In this document: positions 33,970 to 52,700 of the stretch, in pieces
Layout: every line of letters begins with the position of its first letter
Position numbering within the stretch: position 1 is the first letter of the stretch
NCBI GenBank assembly: GCA_000719025.1
Contig: JODP01000022.1
Coordinates: 1 to 64,000, forward strand
Source of the DNA: Kineosporia aurantiaca JCM 3230
Lineage (GTDB): Bacteria > Actinomycetota > Actinomycetes > Actinomycetales > Kineosporiaceae
DNA: 64,000 nucleotides
Direction of reading: 5' to 3'
The notes under the pieces: model-generated
Told to the model about the DNA's origin: nothing
Seen by the model: the letters and a program-made list of their open reading frames with translations, nothing else
The model's database searches: none
Position numbers and translations under genes: made by a program

Positions 33970-34314
33970 CCTGTTCGGCCTGAGTCACAACATGCGACTA
34001 AGTCTCAGAAAATGTACTACGAAGTCGCGGCTGGCGTGCCACCTTCGCGTGTCGATGACTGCTCCGAAGAGGACGGGCACGGAAAGTAATGTTTCAGTAT
34101 GATTAACGTAACTTTTTCCCTGTGTATCCGATTTGAACCCATGTATCCGGCCTGGTCAGGTCTGGGTGCATCCTGGGGGCCGAAGTCGCTGAACGTCACC
34201 CGCCGTCAAAGGGATGGACGAGCCTCCTGACCGGCTTGCAGGATGGGTCCATCGAGCACCCGGAGGATTCGGGGGGAGTGCTCATCTCGGATCGGGGAAT
34301 GTGTGGGGAGTTCT
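33970..34314. promoter_or_regulatory. Upstream regulatory region of biosynthetic operon
   Basis: No gene is seen in these 345 bases. An AT-rich island at about 34080-34135 (GTTTCAGTATGATTAACGTA, then ACTTTTT) is distinctive in this GC-rich region. It is followed by two identical octamers TGTATCCG at 34123-34130 and 34142-34149, 19 bases apart, about two helical turns. This is a likely promoter and activator-binding region for the operon starting at 34315. Confidence 0.5.
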
Positions 34315-36246
34315 GTGTCCTTGGCCGAGCCGGTAGTGGTTGATAATCTCGAGAATTCGCAGGCCGAGACACCTCTGTCCCTGCAGCGGGCACTGACCTT
34401 CACTTCGATGTTCGAGATGCGGGTGACTCTTTCGGCGCAACGGCCGGCTGCTCGTGAAGGACTGGTGCGTCTCACTTTTCATGAATTGAATCAGCGCGCG
34501 AACGCCCTGGCCAGGTTTCTCGTCGCCCAGGGAGCCGGACCGGGCGATCGTGTGGCCCTGGCCCTCGGGCGCTCGGTGGATCTTCTGGTAGCAATGCTGG
34601 CCGTGGTCAAGGCGGGTGCGGCCTACGTTCCGCTGGACCCGATGCATCCGCCGCAGCGCACCGCCTTCATTCTCGAAGACAGCGATGCGACCTTAATTCT
34701 CCTCGAACCCCGGGGATTCGGGGAGCTTCCGCCGGGTGGCCGCCCGGTGGTGGATCTGGGGGACGAGGCGGTGCGGGCGGACCTGAGCATGCGTCCCGTC
34801 CATGATCTGATTGATCGTGATCGGGTCCGGCCCCTGCGTCCGGACGATCCCGTCTACCTGATCTACACCTCGGGCTCGACCGGTCAGCCGAAGGGCGTGG
34901 TGATCGAGCACCGGTCGCTGGTTGCCTACCTGCGCCGCGGCCTGACCAGCTATGCCGGGCTTCGGGGCCGTTGCTTGTGGCATTCCACCCTGGCGTTCGA
35001 CGCGACGGTGACGACGGTTCACGGGAGCCTCGTTTCCGGCGGCGAGCTGCACATCGGCGATCTCGACGGATGCTGCGGCGTGGAACACCCGCAGGAGGAC
35101 ATCACTTTCATCAAGATCACGCCCAGTCATCTGCCGTTGTTCGCCGATATCACGGATCCCCCCTGGCCGACCGTGGAGCTCATGTTCGGTGGTGAGCTGC
35201 TGCGCATCGAGGCGGCCCGGCAGGCGGCGCTGGCGGGGGCGACCTTGATCCATCACTACGGCCCGACGGAGACCACGGTGGGCTGCATCGACCTGCGCAT
35301 CCCGGCGGTCGAGGAGCTCGGCGACGGCCCGGTGCCGATCGGCAGGCCGATGCCCGGGGTCACCGTCTACGTGCTGGACCAGGGCCTGAAACCGGTTGCG
35401 GAGGGGGTGGCCGGGGAACTGTACGTCAGTGGGGCCCAGGTGGCCCGCGGCTACTGGCGTCAGCCCGAGCTGACGGCGGCCCGGTTCTTGGACTGTCCGT
35501 TCGAGCCCGGGGAGAGGATGTACCGCACCGGTGACCTCGTTCGCCGCCGTCCGGACGGGCTCATCGAGTTCATCGGGCGGGCCGACGATCAGGTCAAGAT
35601 CCGCGGACTGAGGGTGGAGCCGGCCGAGATCGAGACGGCCGTGCTGGCCTGCCCCGGGGTCCGCAGCGCCGCCGTGCTGGCCCACTCATCGCCTGATCAC
35701 AGCTCCCGGCTGGTGGCCTATCTGGTCGTGGACGAAGGCACGACCTGGGCAGGCGTGCGGGCCCTCCTGAGGGAGAAGCTTCCGGCGCACATGGTGCCCA
35801 GCCAGGCGATCATGCTCCGGTCGCTGCCCCTGACCGTGAACGGCAAGACCGATCGTGCCGTCCTCCAGGCGCTCGACGTTCTGGAGCCTGCTCCCGAGGA
35901 CGCGACCGCCCCGCCGACCCCTGAGGCCCAGAACGACCGGTCCGCGGATGCTCCCGGCCCGGACGAGGAGCGGGAACGACTGCGGGAAATGTTCGCCACC
36001 ATCCTGAACCTTCCGACGATCGGACCGGACGAGGACTTCTTCGACATCGGCGGTGATTCGCTGCTGGGGTTGCGCCTGCTGGCCCGGGTGCGTGCGGTGT
36101 TCGGCATGAAGATCGCCGCCCGGAAGTTCCTCGACGAACCGACCGTCTCCGGTATGGCCCGGCTTCTGTGGCCCGGGCCCGGGGGCGGCACCCAGAACTC
36201 CGTACCGACCGGTGCGGTGAAACTCACCAAGGGAGGGTCGCTATGA
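34315..36246 (+). CDS. Stand-alone NRPS adenylation-PCP protein, Asp/Asn-like code
   Basis: The 643-aa protein starts at GTG 34315, with GGGGAG five bases upstream; an in-frame ATG at 34243 lies before it without ribosome site. Adenylation motifs are complete: IYTSGSTGQPKG (A3, about 183), HHYGPTETT (A5), ELYVSGAQVARGYW (A6), YRTGDLVRRRPDGLIEFIGR (A7-A8) and LTVNGKTDR with catalytic Lys (A10). The carrier site is DFFDIGGDSLLGL, Ser582. The ten specificity residues, read by alignment to GrsA, are D-A-T-K-M-G-H-V-G-K, closest to published Asp and Asn codes. It loads the amino acid for the condensation protein at 36506. It is coupled by ATGA to the repeat-peptide gene. Confidence 0.92.
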   Translation: MSLAEPVVVDNLENSQAETPLSLQRALTFTSMFEMRVTLSAQRPAAREGLVRLTFHELNQRANALARFLVAQGAGPGDRVALALGRSVDLLVAMLAVVKAGAAYVPLDPMHPPQRTAFILEDSDATLILLEPRGFGELPPGGRPVVDLGDEAVRADLSMRPVHDLIDRDRVRPLRPDDPVYLIYTSGSTGQPKGVVIEHRSLVAYLRRGLTSYAGLRGRCLWHSTLAFDATVTTVHGSLVSGGELHIGDLDGCCGVEHPQEDITFIKITPSHLPLFADITDPPWPTVELMFGGELLRIEAARQAALAGATLIHHYGPTETTVGCIDLRIPAVEELGDGPVPIGRPMPGVTVYVLDQGLKPVAEGVAGELYVSGAQVARGYWRQPELTAARFLDCPFEPGERMYRTGDLVRRRPDGLIEFIGRADDQVKIRGLRVEPAEIETAVLACPGVRSAAVLAHSSPDHSSRLVAYLVVDEGTTWAGVRALLREKLPAHMVPSQAIMLRSLPLTVNGKTDRAVLQALDVLEPAPEDATAPPTPEAQNDRSADAPGPDEERERLREMFATILNLPTIGPDEDFFDIGGDSLLGLRLLARVRAVFGMKIAARKFLDEPTVSGMARLLWPGPGGGTQNSVPTGAVKLTKGGSL

Positions 36247-36338
36247 CCGTCAACAGTGTGAACTCGGTTAACAGCGTCAACAGTGTGAACTCGGTCAACA
36301 GCGTGAACAGCGTGAACTCGGTCAACTCGGTCTTCTGA
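36243..36338 (+). CDS. 31-aa Asn-Ser-Val repeat peptide
   Basis: ATG 36243 overlaps the stop of the A-PCP gene (ATGA) and follows the strong site AAGGGAGGG. The product is MTV, then nine consecutive Asn-Ser-Val triplets, then Phe and TGA. Ser is encoded by AGT, AGC and TCG, and Val by GTG, GTC and GTT, in mixed order. DNA units 1-3 and 4-6 also form a 27-bp repeat with two differences. It has no Cys, Lys or Thr core of known RiPP classes and no leader-like region. It could be a ribosomal co-substrate or scaffold for the synthetase, a short beta-forming peptide exported by the ABC pair, or a leader peptide for attenuation. Translation is well supported; function is unknown. Confidence 0.75.
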   Translation: MTVNSVNSVNSVNSVNSVNSVNSVNSVNSVF

Positions 36339-36400
36339 GCTGACTACACCTTCGGTCCGGTGAGGTGGCCGGCTTCTGCTGCTGCCTGAGCCGGGGAGGA

Positions 36401-36432
36401 GAGGGTGGCGCCGCCTTGGCTGCGTCACCCTC
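36401..36432 (+). terminator. Hairpin after repeat-peptide gene (attenuator-like)
   Basis: GAGGGTG (36401-36407) pairs perfectly with CACCCTC (36426-36432). The enclosed GCGCC/GGC segments can add inner pairs. There is no T-tract. It lies 62 bases after the peptide stop and 45 bases before the next ribosome site, in the only gap of an otherwise overlapping operon. It could reduce read-through to downstream genes or take part in ribosome-dependent attenuation. Confidence 0.45.
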
Positions 36433-36476
36433 GCTCCCTGCCGATCGACGTATCCATCCGTGAAAGGAATTCCTCT

Positions 36477-36509
36477 GTGACGTTCAGGGCCGATGGCGGG
36501 ACCAGGTGA
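36477..36509 (+). CDS. 10-codon coupling minigene
   Basis: GTG 36477 follows AAAGGAA at a normal distance and reads MTFRADGGTR, then TGA (36507-36509). The stop overlaps GTG 36506 of the condensation gene. The condensation gene's own ribosome site is weak, so translation may start here and re-initiate. It could be chance; the peptide itself shows no family. Confidence 0.3.
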   Translation: MTFRADGGTR

Positions 36510-37843
36510 CACTGTCCGTCAGTACCTCGGGCACGAGTCACGAGGCCCCACTGACTTTCGGCCAGCTCTCGGTCCTGCGCTCGCTGCGCGACGACGTGAA
36601 CACCATCTCCGCCAACAAGCGGCGCGTTGTGGACCTGCCCGGCCCGGTCCCGGTGGAGCGGGTCCGATCAGCGCTGAAGGCGATGGTGCGTCGGCACGAA
36701 GGCCTGCGCACCGTCTTCCACCTGCCTGCGGACGGGACCGCGAAACAGATGGTTCTGGCTGCGTTCCCGGTCCCGGAACGGCTGGTCGAGCTGCCCGAGG
36801 ACACCCCGGCGGTGAGGGCTGCGGTAGCGGCCACTCTTGAGGCTGAGCCCTTCGACATCGAACACGAACCGGGCTGGCGGGCCGCCGTGCTGACGTCCGG
36901 TGGCGTGGCCGTGGGGGTGGCGCTGGCGATGCACCACATGCTCGCCGACGGATGGGCGAGCAGACTTCTGGAACGTGAACTGCTCCGGCTGGTCGAGGAT
37001 CCCGCCGTGGACTTGGCGCCCGCGCTGGGACCCGCCCATTTGGCGCTGCGCCAGCAGGGGCCGGACTGGGACATGTACCGGACGCTTTTCGAGGAGCATT
37101 GGGAGCCGATGTTCCGCCAGCCCGAGCGCTTTCCCTCCGACGGGGTGACCGCGGCCGGCCCCCGGATCATCGCCACCGCAGTCCTGAAAAGCTCTCGCAC
37201 GGACCTTGATCCGCTGGCCCGTCGTCTCGGCGTGTTCTCCTCCACCCTGGTCACGGCCCTGGCCATGCTGTCCTGGCCCGCCGTCGGTGGTCTCGACGAT
37301 GCCACGCACTCGGCGACGCTGATGAACGGGGGCCGTCTCGACGCCGACCTGGAGACGCTGGTCTCCTCGCAGAACCAGATCGTGCCCGTCGGGCTGCCGC
37401 GGTGCCAGAACGAGACCCTGCGCAATCTGCTCGGGCGCCTGCAGAACGCCACGACGGACGCGGCCATGGCCGGGATGTACGACGTGGATGAGGTCTGTGC
37501 GCGCGGGGGAGTCTCCAACATCAACGACCTGATGGACTTCTGGGTCAACGTCATGGTCGAGACCCCTCGGGCGCCCTTGACGGTCGAAACCGGGCCTGCC
37601 GTCCGTCCGGCCGTGCAGTTCCAGACGCTGCCGTACTGTGCATGGCCGCACTTCTACTACCGCATCTCGGTGGACGACCCGGTCACCGTCGCCCTGTCCG
37701 TCAAGCCGGAGGCGGCCTCGCCGGCAGACCTCGAACGGGTTCTGCGGGGCTGGGACACGGCGCTGGCGCGGGTGCACGAGGACCCGGACGTCACCGTGGC
37801 CGAGATCGCGAACTGCTTCCTCCCGAACGAAAGAAACGCATAA
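36506..37843 (+). CDS. Free-standing NRPS condensation-domain protein
   Basis: The 445-aa protein starts at GTG 36506. The active-site motif HHMLADG is at His143-Gly149 (second His the catalytic base, Asp148 structural). The first motif region (LTFGQLSVLRSLRD) is degenerate relative to the usual S-x-A-Q-x-R/L. The C-terminal half has GVFSSTLVTALAML and NQIVPVGLPRC near the D-F-G-W-like and latch regions, and ends LARVHEDPDVTVAEIANCFL. It probably forms an amide or ester between the acyl chain of the PKS line and the amino acid on the A-PCP protein. It is separated from the repeat-peptide gene by 167 bases and followed after two bases by the ABC genes. Confidence 0.85.
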   Translation: MTLSVSTSGTSHEAPLTFGQLSVLRSLRDDVNTISANKRRVVDLPGPVPVERVRSALKAMVRRHEGLRTVFHLPADGTAKQMVLAAFPVPERLVELPEDTPAVRAAVAATLEAEPFDIEHEPGWRAAVLTSGGVAVGVALAMHHMLADGWASRLLERELLRLVEDPAVDLAPALGPAHLALRQQGPDWDMYRTLFEEHWEPMFRQPERFPSDGVTAAGPRIIATAVLKSSRTDLDPLARRLGVFSSTLVTALAMLSWPAVGGLDDATHSATLMNGGRLDADLETLVSSQNQIVPVGLPRCQNETLRNLLGRLQNATTDAAMAGMYDVDEVCARGGVSNINDLMDFWVNVMVETPRAPLTVETGPAVRPAVQFQTLPYCAWPHFYYRISVDDPVTVALSVKPEAASPADLERVLRGWDTALARVHEDPDVTVAEIANCFLPNERNA

Positions 37844-37845
37844 CC

Positions 37846-39696
37846 ATGTCCTGGTTCACCGGACGGGCCGACGGGGTCTTCACCGCCCGCGCGCCCGGAC
37901 TCACGCTGCTGGCCGCGGCCGTACGCGTCGCACCCCTGCCCGGCGTGACCCTTGCTGTGCTGGTCGGGCTGGCGGCGTTGCTGCCGACGGCGCTGGCGGT
38001 CTTCAGCGGCAAGCTCGTCGCGGCCCTGGCCGGTGCCCGGGCCGACGGGCAACTCGGTGGCCAGACCCTGCGCATCGTCGTGGTGATCAGCCTCATTTTC
38101 CTGATGCAGCAAGTGCTGTCGTCGGTGTCGCTGCTGATGGCCGAGTACCTGGGCCGCCGGGTCAACCGGGACGTGCGGGCCCGGGTGATCGACGCGCTGG
38201 CCGCTCCGGCCACCACGACCCGTCTGGAGAACGCCGAGGTGCGGGGACTGGTCCACGACATCAACGGGGGACTGGGCGCGGCCACGGCCCTGGAGGCTCT
38301 CACCGGTTTCGTGAGTGTCGCGGTGCTCCGCCTGGGCTCCCTGGCCGGGGTCCTGCTGCTGGTGCCCTATCGCTGGTGGACGGTGCCCTTGGTGATCGGG
38401 CCCTACCTGGTCGCCATGACGATGACCGCACGCGTTTACCAGATCGGTCTGCAGGCGTCCGAAGGAAATCCCGCATCCGGACGGCGGGCCCGTTACCTCC
38501 AAGAGCTGGCGGCCACCTCGGTGGCGGCCAAGGACATCCGGATCTTCGGGCTGACGGACTGGCTGCGGGCGGCGCAGTACCGCGAATGGCTGAACGGGGT
38601 GCTCCAGGCCCGCCGCGAGCGCTCGGGCGTGGTCGGGGTCAGTCTGCTCAGCGGCGGCCTGGTGTTCGTCAGTCAGCTCCTGCTGTTGCTGCTGATCTGC
38701 CGGGACCTGCGCTCGGGGGCCCTGAGCGCAGGGAACTTCACCGCACTCGTCGTCGTCATCATCGGTCTTGCCTCCGCTCTGGGCGTGAGCTCGGATCTGG
38801 TGAGCATCTCGGTCGGCGCGGCCAAGATCAGGGCGGTCCGCCGGCTGGAGGGCGTCCTGGCGCAGGCGTCCGAGCCGGCCTCCGGCCCGGGGCTGGCACC
38901 GGTGCCGGCCCTGGAGCACTCCGTGGTCTTCGAGGATGTCTGGTTCACCTACCCCCAGGCCCGCGCACCGGTACTCCGGGGACTGTCCTTCACCATGACC
39001 GCTGGACGCCCGGCCGCGCTGGTGGGGGTGAACGGGGCCGGGAAGAGCACGGTGATCAAGCTCCTGACCGGTCTGTACCGGCCGCAGCAGGGGCGGATCC
39101 TGATCGATGGGGTCGACCTTACCGACGTCGATCCCGCTGCCTGGCAACGGCGTTGCGCGATGCTGTCGCAGACCTGGATTCGCTGGGGGTTGTCCATCCG
39201 GGACAACGTCCTGTGGGGTGCACCCGACCGTGAGCCGGACCCGGACGCGCTGGCCGCCGCCGCGCGGGCGGCCCACCTCGACCAGATCGCCGAGCGACTG
39301 CCGCAGGGCTGGGACACCCCTCTGAGCCGGGAATTCGGAGGGGTGGATCTGTCCGGCGGCCAGTGGCAGCGGGTGGGCCTGGCCCGGGCTCTGTACGCAC
39401 GTTCCCAGGGTGCCCGCCTGCTGGTGATGGACGAGCCCACCTCGGCCCTGGACGTGCAGGGGGAGGCCGACATCAACGACAGCCTGCTTCAGGCCACCGC
39501 CGGACAGACGGTGCTCCTGGTGTCGCATCGCTTCGCCGGTGTGCGGCACGCGGCCCAGATCATGGTCCTGGCCGACGGGCGCCTGGCCGAGCACGGCGAT
39601 CACGAGTCCCTGATGCGGGCCGGGGGTCTGTACGCCCGCATGTTCCAGACCCAAGCCGAGCGCTACGCCGAAGAGAGCCCTACCGTTGGAAACTGA
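37846..39696 (+). CDS. ABC exporter 1 (fused TMD-NBD)
   Basis: The 616-aa half-transporter starts at ATG 37846. About six membrane helices lie in residues 15-310 (GVTLAVLVGLAALLPTALAV, VVVISLIFLMQQVLSSVSLL, VSLLSGGLVFVSQLLLLLLI and others). The nucleotide-binding domain lies at about 345-600: Walker A LVGVNGAGKSTVIKLLTGL, signature LSGGQWQRVGLARAL, Walker B RLLVMDEPTSALD, and H-loop VLLVSHRFAG. No C39 peptidase domain is present. It overlaps the next ABC gene by 11 bases, so the two likely form a heterodimer exporting the product or a precursor. Confidence 0.92.
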   Translation: MSWFTGRADGVFTARAPGLTLLAAAVRVAPLPGVTLAVLVGLAALLPTALAVFSGKLVAALAGARADGQLGGQTLRIVVVISLIFLMQQVLSSVSLLMAEYLGRRVNRDVRARVIDALAAPATTTRLENAEVRGLVHDINGGLGAATALEALTGFVSVAVLRLGSLAGVLLLVPYRWWTVPLVIGPYLVAMTMTARVYQIGLQASEGNPASGRRARYLQELAATSVAAKDIRIFGLTDWLRAAQYREWLNGVLQARRERSGVVGVSLLSGGLVFVSQLLLLLLICRDLRSGALSAGNFTALVVVIIGLASALGVSSDLVSISVGAAKIRAVRRLEGVLAQASEPASGPGLAPVPALEHSVVFEDVWFTYPQARAPVLRGLSFTMTAGRPAALVGVNGAGKSTVIKLLTGLYRPQQGRILIDGVDLTDVDPAAWQRRCAMLSQTWIRWGLSIRDNVLWGAPDREPDPDALAAAARAAHLDQIAERLPQGWDTPLSREFGGVDLSGGQWQRVGLARALYARSQGARLLVMDEPTSALDVQGEADINDSLLQATAGQTVLLVSHRFAGVRHAAQIMVLADGRLAEHGDHESLMRAGGLYARMFQTQAERYAEESPTVGN

Positions 39697-41501
39697 AAAA
39701 GGCCGTGGACCTCTGCTTTCGGCCGTCGCGCTGTCGCTGGAGGCCGACCGCAGAGCCACCGTCATCTCCCTGGTGTCGTTCGCTCTGCGTCCGGCCACCG
39801 CCGTGGTGTCCGCCGCCCTGGTCGCGGTCGTCCTCGATGCCGCCCTCGCGGACGACCGGTCCCGGCTCCTGGCCGGAGTGCTGGCCATCGCGGCCATCTC
39901 GGGCCTGGTGGCGGGGACGACGCCGTTGTCGATGGAGATGTCGCAGCGCATGGTGGAGGCCACCGGCGCCAAGGCGGACGACCGCCTGATGCGTGAGGTC
40001 GGGGGGATCAAAGGGCTCGAACTACTGGACGATCCCCGCTTCCTGGACCGGATCTCGGTGTTGCAGGAAAACCGCACCTACCTGGCCCTGGGGGCCGACG
40101 CCCTCTCGCTCGTCCTGGGCGTGGCCGTCCGGGCGGTCTGCACCGCGGCGTTCCTGGCCCTGATCGATCCCTGGCTGCTGCTCACCCCGTTGTTCGCCGT
40201 TCCCGCGGTCTACGCCTCCCGCTTCGCCCAGGCCCGGCGGGCCAAGGCCCAGGAGGCCGTCGCCGGATCGACCCGCCTTTCCGAGCACCTCTACCAGACC
40301 GTGACCGGCCCGGCCGCCTGGGACGAGAGCCGGATCTTCGGGTTGTCCCCGGTGGCCCGCGCGAGGCAGGACGCCGTCCAGCGTGAGGCCGATCAGTCCG
40401 TGACCTCAACGGTCGCCGCCGCCACCGGCTACACCGTGGCGGCCTCCGTGTTCTTCGCCGCCGGATTCCTCTTCACCCTGCTGATCGTGGTCAACGGATA
40501 CATCGCCGGCTCGACCTCGTTCGGGGACGTCGTCCTCGCGCTGACCCTGGTCACGAGCCTGAGTCTGCAGATCGCCGCAGCCATCCGCTTCTCCCGCTTT
40601 CTGCACCAGACCGTCGATGCCTCATCCCGGCTGCTGGAGCTGACCCAGCTGGCCCGCGAGGAGAACGACCGCTGGACGGGGCAGGAGGAACCACCAATGC
40701 GGCTGCGGGAGCACATCGAACTGACGGGCCTGACGTTCAGCTACCCCGACGCTTCGCGGGCCGCCCTGCAGTCGGTCGACCTGCGGCTGCCAGCCGGCTC
40801 GGTGGTGGCCGTCGTCGGGGACAACGGGGCGGGCAAGTCGACCCTGATCAAACTGCTGGCCGGTCTGTACCGGCCCACGCAGGGCGCGATCCTGATCGAC
40901 GGGCGGCCCCTTACCGCGATGCAGCCCGAAGCCTGGCGCTCGCGGGTCACCGCCTGTTTCCAGGACTTCGCCCGGTTCGAGTTCGAGGTCGGCCAGAGCA
41001 TCGCCCTGGCCGACCTGGGCCGCGCGCAGGACGAGACGGCCATCGCCGAGGCGGCCCGGGAAGGAACGGCCCTGGAGTTCATCGAGCGACTGCCCGAGGG
41101 GATGCGCACCCGCCTGGGCCGCTCCTACGACGACGGGACCCAGCTCTCGGGCGGGCAATGGCAGCGCCTGGCCCTGTCCCGCGCCCGGATGCGCCGCCGG
41201 CCGCTGCTGGTCGTGCTGGACGAACCGGCCGCGGCCATCGACCCTCTCGCCGAGGAGGAACTTCTGCGTGGATATATTGCCGCCGCCCGCCACACCGCCG
41301 AAGAGGCCGGGGCCGTGACCCTTTTCTCGTCCCACCGGCTGTCCACGGCGCAGGTCGCGGACCTGGTCGTGGTGCTGCACGAGGGCCGGGTGGTCGAGGC
41401 CGGTCACCACCGCGACCTGATGTCGCTCGAGAACGGCCGCTACCGAGGGTTGTTCGAGACCCAGGCCCGGGCGTACGCCAACACCGGCTCAGGGGTCAGC
41501 G

Positions 41502-41509
<8 letters not shown>
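39686..41509 (+). CDS. ABC exporter 2 (fused TMD-NBD)
   Basis: The 607-aa half-transporter starts at TTG 39686, inside the end of exporter 1; no later ATG precedes the first helix region. Membrane helices lie at about 20-310 (VISLVSFALRPATAVVSAAL, LLLTPLFAVPAVYA, TVAASVFFAAGFLFTLLIVV). The nucleotide-binding domain shows VVGDNGAGKSTLIKLLAGL, LSGGQWQRLALSRARMRRRP, LLVVLDEPAAAIDP and LFSSHRLSTAQ. Both half-transporters keep catalytic Glu and His, so both sites may hydrolyse ATP. Its stop overlaps the start of the megasynthase gene by eight bases. Confidence 0.92.

Positions 41510-52696
<11,187 letters not shown>

Positions 52697-52700
<4 letters not shown>

Noticed and set aside
36243..36338. 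Reading the repeat as a CRISPR, VNTR or simple satellite
   Set aside because: The 9-bp units lie exactly in frame of a gene with start, stop, ribosome site and coupling overlap. Synonymous codon changes keep the peptide, and no spacers are present.
36243..36338. Lanthipeptide, lasso or other known RiPP precursor
   Set aside because: No leader-core layout, no Cys or Thr, and no LanB/C/M, RRE, radical-SAM, YcaO or lasso cyclase gene in the operon.
35718..36512. Long minus-strand frame across the NSV peptide gene encoding Val-His-Ala/Thr-Val-Asp repeats
   Set aside because: It is antisense to the A-PCP gene and the repeat gene, has no ribosome site, and its repeats are only the complement of the NSV codons.
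37657..40077. 806-aa minus-strand frame over the ABC transporter genes
   Set aside because: Shadow of two transporters with intact Walker and signature motifs; Gln/His/Gly-rich without any family pattern.
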